From a virus, in IMG/VR virus record IMGVR_UViG_3300010430_000434, positions 1 to 24,344 of that record: a stretch of DNA of 24,344 nucleotides. The stretch is one strand, 5' to 3'. Of the stretch, positions 6,551 to 13,272 are shown in pieces. A model generated the notes under the pieces. That model searched no databases, was not told the DNA's origin, and saw only the letters and a list, made by a program, of their open reading frames with translations. The first letter of the stretch is position 1. The number at the start of each line of letters is the position of its first letter. The position numbers and the translations under genes are program-made.

Positions 6551-6739
6551 TTAATAAATTGCTACTACTTCGAATTCTACGTCACCATGTGCTTGACGAA
6601 TCATTTCTTCCAGACCGAAATAATTTACGGTATGGTAATGTGATGTGAACTTGATCATTTCGCCTTTCTGTTCGGCTACTATTTCAACTTCGTATAATCT
6701 GAAGTTGATCTCCCTGGTACTCTTGGTTGTCATGCTCAT
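6551..6739 (-). CDS. small hypothetical protein (62 aa)
   Basis: Starts 'MSMTTKSTREINFRLYEVEI'; a second Met at position 3 could be the true start (6733). The body looks like a small beta-rich domain ('FRLYEVEIVAEQKGEMIKF') followed by a helix 'GLEEMIRQAHGD'. No family recognised. It lies 3 nt downstream of the 81-aa gene, with an A-rich leader AAATAAATAAACC before the ATG. Confidence 0.65.
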   Translation of the reverse strand: MSMTTKSTREINFRLYEVEIVAEQKGEMIKFTSHYHTVNYFGLEEMIRQAHGDVEFEVVAIY

Positions 6740-6742
6740 GGT

Positions 6743-6988
6743 TTATTTATTTAATTGGGTTCTTAATTGTTTTGCACAAGCTAAATCCATTTGGTAACTC
6801 ATGTGTACCAGGTGGATCGGTTCACCGTGACGATACTTGCTACCCTTTAAAATAGATGCTCTCAGGTCTGCAATTTCGGCGGTCAGAATGTTGATCTCTT
6901 TTGTGTTAGCTGCTTTCTGTGCTTTGATTGTTTTCTTGGCCTGTTCTGCTGCTACTGCTTTTTTGGTTTCTTCGCTGTAAGTTTCCAT
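6743..6988 (-). CDS. small helical hypothetical protein (81 aa)
   Basis: Ala/Lys-rich N-terminal helix ('ETKKAVAAEQAKKTIKAQKA') followed by a likely coiled coil 'INILTAEIADLRASIL' and a C-terminal helix 'MDLACAKQLRTQLNK'. No family recognised. It is the first protein-coding gene after the predicted early promoter and the tRNA-like element. The ATG at 6988 follows CCAAAAATCTGAAC, a variant of the leader box. Confidence 0.7.
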   Translation of the reverse strand: METYSEETKKAVAAEQAKKTIKAQKAANTKEINILTAEIADLRASILKGSKYRHGEPIHLVHMSYQMDLACAKQLRTQLNK

Positions 6989-7014
6989 GTTCAGATTTTT
7001 GGTTTATAAAGAAG

Positions 7015-7106
7015 CGACGAGCAGGGGAGTCGAACCCCTGGGTAAGCATCAGCATACCATCGTAAAAAAATTACGGTGCCTATAGCCTACTTAAACCCTT
7101 CTCGCC
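7015..7106 (-). tRNA. tRNA-like gene, class II shape, anticodon uncertain
   Basis: A 92-nt element on the minus strand. The acceptor strands GGCGAGA and GCTCGTC pair at 6 of 7 positions (one G-U, one A-G mismatch), with discriminator G. The T-arm is textbook: AGGGG-TTCGACT-CCCCT. A long variable arm GGTATGC..GCTTACC points to class II. The D-loop has AA, GG and A at expected places, but the D-stem is weak. The anticodon arm CCGTA-ATTTTTT-TACGA gives UUU by position, with U at position 37 and a C-A closing mismatch, both unusual; UUU (Lys) does not normally go with a class II shape. No CCA is encoded. It lies 26 nt upstream of the first early coding gene, so it would be cut out of the early transcript. 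It may be degenerate, or a tRNA-derived attachment site. Confidence 0.55.
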
Positions 7107-7361
7107 ATTCATCGCCCTTCGTTTTTCGTTCCGCAGCCCACAATAAAAAAATGTGAACGGGTTTCCCGCCGGTGACCTGGCGACCTTACACTACCTCGAT
7201 GAAAAAATGTGAATACTGAAAACGGCCCTCAGCCTACCTACGGCCCTACTCCCTTCAAATCGGTTTCGTGGCTAACTACGGGGACAGGCAAAAAATGCGG
7301 CCCCCTTGCTTCGGGTGTCATTTTCAGAATGAGAAAGAACGCTGTCGCCGTAACGACACAA
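7107..7361 (-). other. early leader region with repeats and T-tracts, no gene
   Basis: This stretch between the early promoter and the tRNA-like element has no supported ORF. It holds AAAAAATGTGAA twice (7146-7157 and 7202-7213, offset 56), ACGGCCCT twice (7222-7229 and 7240-7247) and three A-tracts that read CATTTTTT on the transcript (7290-7297, 7202-7209, 7145-7153). GC-rich potential hairpins lie before each, the clearest being CGGG-TTT-CCCG at 7158-7168. It could be a multi-step attenuator; this is inference. Confidence 0.4.
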
Positions 7362-7392
7362 CAAATATAATAAATATAATCTTTATTACAAA
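7362..7392 (-). promoter_or_regulatory. early promoter, Bacteroidota type
   Basis: On the minus strand, TTTG (7392-7389) is followed after 19 nt by TATATTTG (7369-7362). Both elements and the spacing match the Bacteroidota primary sigma consensus TTTG-N19-21-TAnnTTTG. The segment 7360-7415 is very AT-rich against GC-rich flanks. It lies between the virion-operon terminator and the early genes, exactly where an early promoter is expected; the start should fall near 7355. Confidence 0.75.
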
Positions 7393-7579
7393 TATTACCT
7401 TTATTAGGAATAGTTACGCCCAAAGTTGGGACGGCCCTGGTCCTCTGCGTAATCCCTACCACCACTCAAATTTCTATTATCGGGATCAAAAAGGTACAAT
7501 CACCTTGCTAATTCACTAATGCGGCATTTGGAGCTATAATCGGCCTTAAACGCTTTGTCGATTTTTATTGAAAATAAAT

Positions 7580-7612
7580 AAAAAAACCCCCAAACCTGAA
7601 CAGATTTGAGGG
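7580..7612 (-). terminator. Rho-independent terminator of the virion operon
   Basis: On the minus strand, positions 7612-7587 form an 11-12-bp stem (CCCTCAAATCTG with CAGGTTTGGGGG) with a tiny loop, followed directly by seven T residues (7586-7580). Two pairs are G-U only on the minus-strand RNA, so it is directional. It lies 33 nt past the last gene of the long structural operon and upstream of the early promoter. Confidence 0.9.
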
Positions 7613-7645
7613 CCTTGAACGAAGAAAAATAGCAGCCAGGTATCG

Positions 7646-7849
7646 TTACTGCTGAACCATATTTTGCAAGATACGACTTTTTAAGCTCCCTAAAATCTGC
7701 TTCAACCGGCAAGGTGTACTACATGAATTTAGATGAATCGGTCGCTCATTTGGTCGTAGCCTGGAATTAAATTCTTCTACTAATTGCTGTTTTAAGTTTA
7801 GGTCCCAGGTCCTGTTCTGCAAGAATTCGTTCAATTCCTGATCTGTCAT
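7646..7849 (-). CDS. small hypothetical protein ending the virion operon
   Basis: A 67-aa protein starting 'MTDQELNEFLQNRTWDLNL'. It is mainly helical, with two Cys in 'LNSCSTPCRLKQIL'. Family not recognised. The start overlaps the stop of the upstream gene by 4 nt (ATGA), good evidence that it is translated. The strong terminator follows its stop. Its position after the tail-fibre cluster would suit a late accessory or lysis function, but no membrane segment is visible. Confidence 0.65.
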   Translation of the reverse strand: MTDQELNEFLQNRTWDLNLKQQLVEEFNSRLRPNERPIHLNSCSTPCRLKQILGSLKSRILQNMVQQ

Positions 7850-8193
7850 TTTTTGCCCTTTGCATCATAATACCTGTTCAGGTGGACAAGCATATTTTTG
7901 AAAATGTACGGCGGAACTCGATGCTTGCTCCATCCTGTTCCATGCGTTTTGTTATATGTTTCCACCACTTCGGCGTATTCTTTCGTGCCGATTGTGAATT
8001 CAAACGCTGTCTTTTTCAGGAATAAAGGCTTTCCGCCCCGGTCAGTAGCAGGGCCAGGTCCTTTGACCTCGGCTACAGGGGAGTCCTTTTTTGGGACCTT
8101 CGCCGCTTTGGTGGATGGTTGTCCCCCTTCTGGGCTTGCCTTTGTTTTTGGGGCTGTTTTAGGCTTCTTAGTCTGTGCTTTCTTTTGTGCCAT
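7846..8193 (-). CDS. Lys/Ala/Pro-tailed hypothetical protein (115 aa)
   Basis: Residues 1-50 are low-complexity K/A/P/T ('AQKKAQTKKPKTAPKTKASP' and on), like a histone-H1-type tail or disordered DNA-binding arm. Residues 55-115 form a compact aromatic domain ('FLKKTAFEFTIGTKEYAEVV', 'VPPYIFKNMLVHLNRYYDAK'). No family recognised. It could be a nucleic-acid-binding late protein or a disordered virion component. It is followed by an ATGA overlap with the 67-aa gene and preceded by the 120-aa gene with a 6-nt gap. Confidence 0.65.
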   Translation of the reverse strand: MAQKKAQTKKPKTAPKTKASPEGGQPSTKAAKVPKKDSPVAEVKGPGPATDRGGKPLFLKKTAFEFTIGTKEYAEVVETYNKTHGTGWSKHRVPPYIFKNMLVHLNRYYDAKGKK

Positions 8194-8199
8194 GATTGA

Positions 8200-8562
8200 T
8201 TACTTTTTGGTTAGTATCTTTAATTCCTTCCATCCGGCTACATCCACCGGCGTAACTGGCAATCCGTTTAGGTCTGCGATGATCAGCTTTGGAAAGGTCA
8301 GCTTGACATCCACCTGGGACAGCTTCTTTAATTCCGTTTCGATGGGTTGCGGATCCTTCACGGTGTATTGCCCTGGTTGATCCTCTACCGGGGTTCCGTG
8401 CTTCTCTAAAAGCTCGTTCCGCTTATCATCCCATTTCTTAAGATGGTTGTTTGCCTGGTCAATGCTCTCGGCCATGTCCCAGGCTGTTTGAGCGTCTTTC
8501 ATTGCCATCTTTTGCAACGACTCTAACGATTGACGATGTGTGATTAATAATTCAAGTTTCAT
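8200..8562 (-). CDS. hypothetical late protein (120 aa), DUF1617-like layout
   Basis: N-terminal long helix ('LESLQKMAMKDAQTAWDMAE', 'WDDKRNELLEKHGTP'), then 'ETELKKLSQVDVKLTFPKL' and 'IIADLNGLPVTPVDVAGWKEL'. The order (coiled helix, 'LL.k.g', then 'e...l...ev.l..pki...dl....i.p.d...L') resembles the small DUF1617-type proteins found near tail genes in siphophages. That is a resemblance by eye, not a confirmed family. It lies 11 nt after the winged-helix gene in the post-fibre cluster. Confidence 0.6.
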   Translation of the reverse strand: MKLELLITHRQSLESLQKMAMKDAQTAWDMAESIDQANNHLKKWDDKRNELLEKHGTPVEDQPGQYTVKDPQPIETELKKLSQVDVKLTFPKLIIADLNGLPVTPVDVAGWKELKILTKK

Positions 8563-8573
8563 ATTTCGGGGGT

Positions 8574-8966
8574 TTAATTAAATGTCATTTCAGCCTGTTT
8601 AGCTGCGAACTTATTATCCTTTTGTCGCTTCGTCGCTTTCCAGACGGCTCTTTGTGCCTCGATGCGCTGATCCAGGCTTTCCAGGTACGCTACGGCCTCG
8701 GCCTCGGTTTCGGCGATGTAGTAACCCTTGCTCGTTGCAATCAAACAATTCACCAGGCCGTTTATTCGAATATGGTTTATGATCTTCCGTACCCTGGGAT
8801 CGCCCACCTTGTAACCGGCGTTTCTCAGCCCTTTCCGCATCTGCGTATTAGTGACTGCATGACGCTCCCCGAATTTCTCACTTAAGCCCTTAACGAATAG
8901 GGGCAAAAGGACTTCCCGTTCATGGTCAGTCAAGGGAGCTGTTTCTCTTTCAAATCCTCTTAGCAT
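8574..8966 (-). CDS. winged-helix DNA-binding protein (late cluster)
   Basis: A 130-aa protein. Residues 15-85 look like a winged helix: 'VTNTQMRKGLRNAGYKVGDP' then 'RVRKIINHIRINGLVNCLIA' and the wing 'SKGYYIAE'. This pattern (T..ql...L...Gy...d.rvRk.In.iR..glv) recurs in small phage HTH proteins. A charged helical tail follows ('LDQRIEAQRAVWKATKRQKD'). It could regulate late genes or act in DNA packaging; the sequence does not decide. The ATG at 8966 is preceded by TTAAAATCAACATT (box at 8971-8979), the only virion-operon gene with that early-type box, which overlaps the tail-fibre stop codon. Confidence 0.65.
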   Translation of the reverse strand: MLRGFERETAPLTDHEREVLLPLFVKGLSEKFGERHAVTNTQMRKGLRNAGYKVGDPRVRKIINHIRINGLVNCLIATSKGYYIAETEAEAVAYLESLDQRIEAQRAVWKATKRQKDNKFAAKQAEMTFN

Positions 8967-8976
8967 AATGTTGATT

Positions 8977-11826
8977 TTAAGGTTCGACTATTTTTAACCT
9001 GGCATCCAGTTCTTTTAGGGCTACAATGATCCAGGGGATCAGGGTCGTATCGGAATACATTGGGGTTTCTTTGCCGTTCTCATCCTTTGGGCGTTTCACG
9101 GCGTCGGGGAATATCTGTTCCAGGTCCTCGATAACAAAACCGATTAGCTCAGTCGGGTCGCCTCCCCTGCTTGCAATCTCGGCCCGTTCTTCATCTGTTC
9201 GCCCGATGTAGTTGTATCGCTTCGGTTGAGCCCTGCGGTCCCTGAACTTTGCCATAGCATCATCGGAGATATCCCTTATGTTAGTCTTGTAGTCCCGGCT
9301 TGAAACGGCGTTGAATAACCGGAAACTGGTAGTGTCGGCCAGAAGTGTTCCGACGGTCGTCCCGTTGCCATCAGCGCACCATAGATAGTTATTGTCGCTA
9401 CTGGTTAAGGTGTCAAGTCCGCACTGAATATAAATACCCTGGGCGTTGACGTTATTCCCATCCGACCAAATCCTCAGCCCATACCAGATAGCAGCCGTAT
9501 AAGAATCATAAATGTAAAGCCGGTTAGTAGCATGAGGTATGACCCCTAACCCGATAGCCCCGGTTTCGGCTATTTGAAAATCGGCTGTCGTAGAGTACGA
9601 CGTACTCGAATGAATCTGAAATCGACTTACTGAAGCATCGTGACCCATGATAAACCGAGTCGAGGTATTTTCACGGAAATAGATTGAAGCATCAGAACCA
9701 GTATTCGCTTGTAAATAAATATAAGCTGTGGACGTTGCTGCATCCACATACATTGAAGCCGAGGTCGATCCGTAATATCCATAATGAGTAGTTCCAACGT
9801 AGAAATAAGGGGCCGTCCCTAATCCCTGTGATCCGACTTGCATCTTGATTTGAGTTGTACTATAATCCCATCCGATCATCCCGACCGTCGTAGATGATTC
9901 GATGAAGATATGTCGGATATCCAGGGTCGTCGATGGGCTACGCCATAGGAACGTAGAATTGTAATCGGCAGAAAAAACAGTTTCGTAATCAGTTGACCCC
10001 GATCCCCGAAGCAAGACATTAAACCGGGAGGAATTATTTGTGGCCGACAAAGCTGAAACAGCCAAGACGCAATAGCTGGCATACGATGCTCCCCCTTTAC
10101 AGGCAAGCGATAGAGCTGTATAATCACTCAATCCACCAGTAACAGCTCCCCCGGCTCGGTGCATTCCGAGGACCCGGTTCGGAAGGGCTGTCGGAAAATT
10201 GTTCCATGCAACAAAGGGTCTGTCATGCTGTCCGACCATGATCCAATCGTCCGTATCACCCTGGACATGGATTCGCTGATTCGCTACAGGGTCCGTATTG
10301 ACCCCGATGGTTCCCGATGCACCTATTGTCATCGCATTGACGAACCCGGTGTTGTAAGTCCAGAATCTTATCCCCTGTTCGTTGCTGTCGGCAAACCGAT
10401 AACCGGAGATTTCAGAGTAGCGTCCGACGGTGTCCGATTCAAACCTTAGGTAGCCCGTAACGATGTTCGCTGTCGAGGCATTTCGGTGGATTAGAATACC
10501 CTGGGTAGCGGTATCGAAAATAGTTAGTCTATCGTTTGGTGTTGAATCCCCGATCCCTACGTTTCCATTGGTGTCGATGGTGAAATAATCATCGGTTCCA
10601 AACGCTCCGAATCCCTTTGAGATTTTAAAGTAATCGGCTGTTCCATCATTACCGATTGACCACTTCGTCGAGGCGTTATTCTGGAAGCCTACCTGGGTAT
10701 CGCCCCCGGCAGATTGATTAACTACGATCCTACCATAACCTGATACAGAACCGGAATTCCAGGTGCCTACATCCGTGAGGGTGCTTGTCACTTCCATGAC
10801 TCCGACCTGGTCATAGTTTCCGACAAGGTAGAGCGTTGCTCCGGTAAACCTGAAATTTGTCGAATAATCGAAATCCGTTCCCCCGGAATTCACGTAAGGG
10901 ATTTCATCATTCAATCCGAATGAAATCGGTGGAGGGATTGCGCCTATGGCAGTGAAAACGGCTCCCGACGTTGGTATGTGATCATTGTCGTTGGTGAGCG
11001 TTGTTTCGATGGTGTCTACGCTTGTCCCTGACGATAAAGCAATCTCAGTAACATCTAAAGTCGTGCCGTCAAAAGTCATGTTCGACGATCCTCTTACCTG
11101 GCCTGTTGCCAGGGTAGAATAAAGCACATAAGCTCCCCCGGCGATGGATGATATTTTAAGCTGTCCGGCAACTAAAAAACCTGTGGTATATGTCAGCGAA
11201 GATGTGTAAATGAAGTCTGTTCCCAGGGCGTTCATTATTGGAATCTGACCATCGGTTCCCAGGGCCGGTTTAATGGTACTGGAAGCCCGTTTGGATAATA
11301 GCCCGGTAGCGTCGTCGATGGCTACCAGGTGATCCTCGGTGTCGTCTGATGGGAGTCCAGATAAAGTAACTCCCGGATGTATTTCAAATTGACCCCCTCG
11401 ATGCGCTGTTACGATTTGAACCGTTCCGCCTGATAATTCCCTGATAGTAAAATTGTCATTACCAGATACATCTATGTTCACTCCAAAATCATAGCCATAC
11501 GTGCCTGAAGGACCTAACAGATATTGAGTCAAAGCACGACTTGAAACGGTGTCGTCCGTATGAATTCTTTGCAGGATCGTTCCGGTTCCATAGATGTATA
11601 ATTCAACTCCGGCATTAGGGGCGATCCCAATAGATACGACCCCATCAAAACGAGTGTCCGCACTAAAGGTCTTTAACCCTCCAATCGTTTCGGCTGATAT
11701 CCTATCTACTAACAGTCCCATGTCGTACTTATGCGCTGCTATCTGTGCGTTGGAATCCATAGCCAGGAACTTCGATGTCCGAACGGTCGAAGTCGTTGCT
11801 AATTCCCATATTCTTTTATCTGCCAT
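8977..11826 (-). CDS. tail fibre / receptor-binding protein with S74 chaperone domain
   Basis: A 949-aa protein, the largest here. The N-terminus ('MADKRIWELATTSTVRTSKF') likely docks on the virion. The middle is a long S/T/G/N-rich beta-structured region with repeated 'GNVGIGDSTPNDRL'-like segments, as in trimeric fibres with alternating shaft and knob modules. The C-terminal 107 residues (843-949, starting 'SRDYKTNIRDISDDAM') match the Peptidase_S74 intramolecular chaperone: a cleavage Ser at or next to 843, then 'ELIGFVIEDLEQIFPDAV' and a terminal 'LIPWIIVALKELDARLK' coiled coil. In this family the chaperone trimerises the fibre and then cuts itself off. It probably sets host range. It is preceded by the second tail-tube-like gene with a 5-nt gap. 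Confidence 0.92.
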   Translation of the reverse strand: MADKRIWELATTSTVRTSKFLAMDSNAQIAAHKYDMGLLVDRISAETIGGLKTFSADTRFDGVVSIGIAPNAGVELYIYGTGTILQRIHTDDTVSSRALTQYLLGPSGTYGYDFGVNIDVSGNDNFTIRELSGGTVQIVTAHRGGQFEIHPGVTLSGLPSDDTEDHLVAIDDATGLLSKRASSTIKPALGTDGQIPIMNALGTDFIYTSSLTYTTGFLVAGQLKISSIAGGAYVLYSTLATGQVRGSSNMTFDGTTLDVTEIALSSGTSVDTIETTLTNDNDHIPTSGAVFTAIGAIPPPISFGLNDEIPYVNSGGTDFDYSTNFRFTGATLYLVGNYDQVGVMEVTSTLTDVGTWNSGSVSGYGRIVVNQSAGGDTQVGFQNNASTKWSIGNDGTADYFKISKGFGAFGTDDYFTIDTNGNVGIGDSTPNDRLTIFDTATQGILIHRNASTANIVTGYLRFESDTVGRYSEISGYRFADSNEQGIRFWTYNTGFVNAMTIGASGTIGVNTDPVANQRIHVQGDTDDWIMVGQHDRPFVAWNNFPTALPNRVLGMHRAGGAVTGGLSDYTALSLACKGGASYASYCVLAVSALSATNNSSRFNVLLRGSGSTDYETVFSADYNSTFLWRSPSTTLDIRHIFIESSTTVGMIGWDYSTTQIKMQVGSQGLGTAPYFYVGTTHYGYYGSTSASMYVDAATSTAYIYLQANTGSDASIYFRENTSTRFIMGHDASVSRFQIHSSTSYSTTADFQIAETGAIGLGVIPHATNRLYIYDSYTAAIWYGLRIWSDGNNVNAQGIYIQCGLDTLTSSDNNYLWCADGNGTTVGTLLADTTSFRLFNAVSSRDYKTNIRDISDDAMAKFRDRRAQPKRYNYIGRTDEERAEIASRGGDPTELIGFVIEDLEQIFPDAVKRPKDENGKETPMYSDTTLIPWIIVALKELDARLKIVEP

Positions 11827-11831
11827 GATGG

Positions 11832-12458
11832 TTATCCTTTATAGTCAAGTCGGTTATTTGGGAATGGATTGGCTTTGTAATATTCCCCTGCATCATTGTA
11901 GGTTAATAGGCCGGGTGCCTGGTCGTACCGGGGGTGCATAATGATATCAGGAAAGTTATCGAATGGGAAATTGGTCCACTGTTCCAGGAACGGGGCATAG
12001 GCCCCCGTAATACCCTGGAAACTTAGGTTCGTGTACCGGCTGTCGCCTGGCCCCTGGCCCGATTGGTCGATGCCCGTCGTTTGCGACATTGGGGTGAACT
12101 CGCCCATCAGCCTAATCTTATCTTTCATGTCCAGGAAAAAGATCGCCCATAAGCCATTCTTTAGGTAATTAATGGATGTATAGAATTCAGGGTTTATGTA
12201 GAAAACGGTCATGTCAATTTGTTGCCTCAGATATTGGGTTTCATCCGTTCCCCTGACGATCTCCTGTATTGCCGTTCCATGCCATTCATCTTGTTCGAAG
12301 CGGTACACATCAGCCGGTCCCAGGGTGTCAATCTCCCCGGCTAAGTTTTTGGTGAATTCTAACAATTTATGGTTCATGAAATACACGGTCTTAACCCCTG
12401 CGATATCATCCAGGCAATCATCATATAGCCGTCCGGCCTGTATGTCGCAATTAGCCAT
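11832..12458 (-). CDS. tail-tube-like virion protein, copy B (208 aa)
   Basis: A paralogue of the 183-aa gene at 15673-16224. Both start 'MA.CD', continue 'GRL.DDCL...AG.KTV', then 'YRFE', 'I.MT.F.I.P', a 'G.W..'+'D....IR..G' segment and a 'PFDNF' near the C-terminus. The strand-rich middle resembles siphophage tail-tube or major tail proteins, but that assignment is inference. It lies just upstream of the tail fibre, with its start abutting the stop of the connector candidate. The copy is longer than copy A, with an extra 25-residue tail ('YNDAGEYYKANPFPNNRLDY'). Confidence 0.6.
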   Translation of the reverse strand: MANCDIQAGRLYDDCLDDIAGVKTVYFMNHKLLEFTKNLAGEIDTLGPADVYRFEQDEWHGTAIQEIVRGTDETQYLRQQIDMTVFYINPEFYTSINYLKNGLWAIFFLDMKDKIRLMGEFTPMSQTTGIDQSGQGPGDSRYTNLSFQGITGAYAPFLEQWTNFPFDNFPDIIMHPRYDQAPGLLTYNDAGEYYKANPFPNNRLDYKG

Positions 12459-13028
12459 CTATAACCATCCTTTGTAGTAGTTCCTTAAACCGGCGTCAAA
12501 CTGTTTATTCTGTGCATACTTTTCCAGGTTCAGCCCACCGGAATAGTTCGTAGTCTCTACCTTCACCTCGTCGTATGTTTCGGTGCGGAATTCAGGGAAA
12601 TCGGTGCTATGGGCGCATAAATAATCAATGAGCCGTTGCTTATAGAATTCTGCTTTCTCCCGGCACATCTCTCGGAGCTTATCAATGTCGGTTAGGCTGA
12701 TAACGGTGCCATCGTCTACCACTCTTTGCACTACGCCACTGTTGACGAGTTTAATGCTCCAAAAAGGCATCCCCACAAAGCAAGTAAACCATACACATAC
12801 CCTGGCTACGTAATCCTCCACCAGGTCCTTATAGGGATTGGCCAGGGTGTTAGCCTTGATTTCGGTCATGATCTTCTCGTATAGCTTCTGTCCCAGGACC
12901 GGTTGAATCCATTCGTCTTGTGTGACCAGTATCAGGGGCCAAATGTATTCCCAATCCAGGTCGCCAGAAACGGGCGACAGGGCTTCGAACAATTCTTCGG
13001 AGATTATTAGCGATTCGTTACGTGCCAT
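12459..13028 (-). CDS. head-tail connector candidate (DUF6712-like)
   Basis: A 189-aa mostly helical protein. The N-terminal 'ESLIISEELFEALSPVSGDLD' and 'DEWIQPVLGQKLYEKIMTEI' are followed by 'LVEDYVARVCVWF' and 'DIDKLREMCREKAEFYKQRL'. Small helical-bundle proteins of this kind next to portal genes are often gp6/gp15-type connectors, and this sequence resembles the Bacteroidota phage family I know as DUF6712. It overlaps the 84-aa gene by 11 nt and abuts tail-tube-like copy B. The connector role is inferred from size, helicity and proximity to the portal. Confidence 0.6.
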   Translation of the reverse strand: MARNESLIISEELFEALSPVSGDLDWEYIWPLILVTQDEWIQPVLGQKLYEKIMTEIKANTLANPYKDLVEDYVARVCVWFTCFVGMPFWSIKLVNSGVVQRVVDDGTVISLTDIDKLREMCREKAEFYKQRLIDYLCAHSTDFPEFRTETYDEVKVETTNYSGGLNLEKYAQNKQFDAGLRNYYKGWL

Positions 13029-13272
13029 GAGTCATAGTTTTTTTGTGGTATAACACCTTCAATTTCAACCGGGATATGTTTTGCTTAAATAGTGCAATCT
13101 GGTCCCGAAGTGGTTCTTTCAATTCACCTTCCTTACAGGGGTCCTTCACCCTGATAGCGTTAATCAGGACCAATATCTCGTCCTCGTATTCTTCCTGTAC
13201 ATGATCCAGGCCCTGGAGAATCAAATAGATCTCCCGTTCGTTGAAGCGTCGCCAGTAGAATCGAGATTTCAT
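13018..13272 (-). CDS. small helical hypothetical protein (84 aa)
   Basis: Starts 'MKSRFYWRRFNEREIYLILQ' and continues as charged helices ('GLDHVQEEYEDEILVLINAI', 'LRDQIALFKQNISRLKLKVL'), a likely coiled coil with a basic end. No family recognised. Its start abuts the portal stop and its end overlaps the connector candidate by 11 nt, so it is part of the portal-connector translation unit. A neck or scaffold accessory is possible. Confidence 0.65.
   Translation of the reverse strand: MKSRFYWRRFNEREIYLILQGLDHVQEEYEDEILVLINAIRVKDPCKEGELKEPLRDQIALFKQNISRLKLKVLYHKKTMTHGT

Noticed and set aside
7238-7519. ORFs of 75 aa (minus) and 83 aa (plus) in the control region
   Set aside because: They overlap the promoter and repeats and have no leader box, coupling or domain-like composition.
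7500-7712. 70-aa minus-strand ORF 'MPVEADFRELKK'
   Set aside because: It runs straight through the strong terminator and overlaps the better supported ATGA-coupled gene at 7646-7849.
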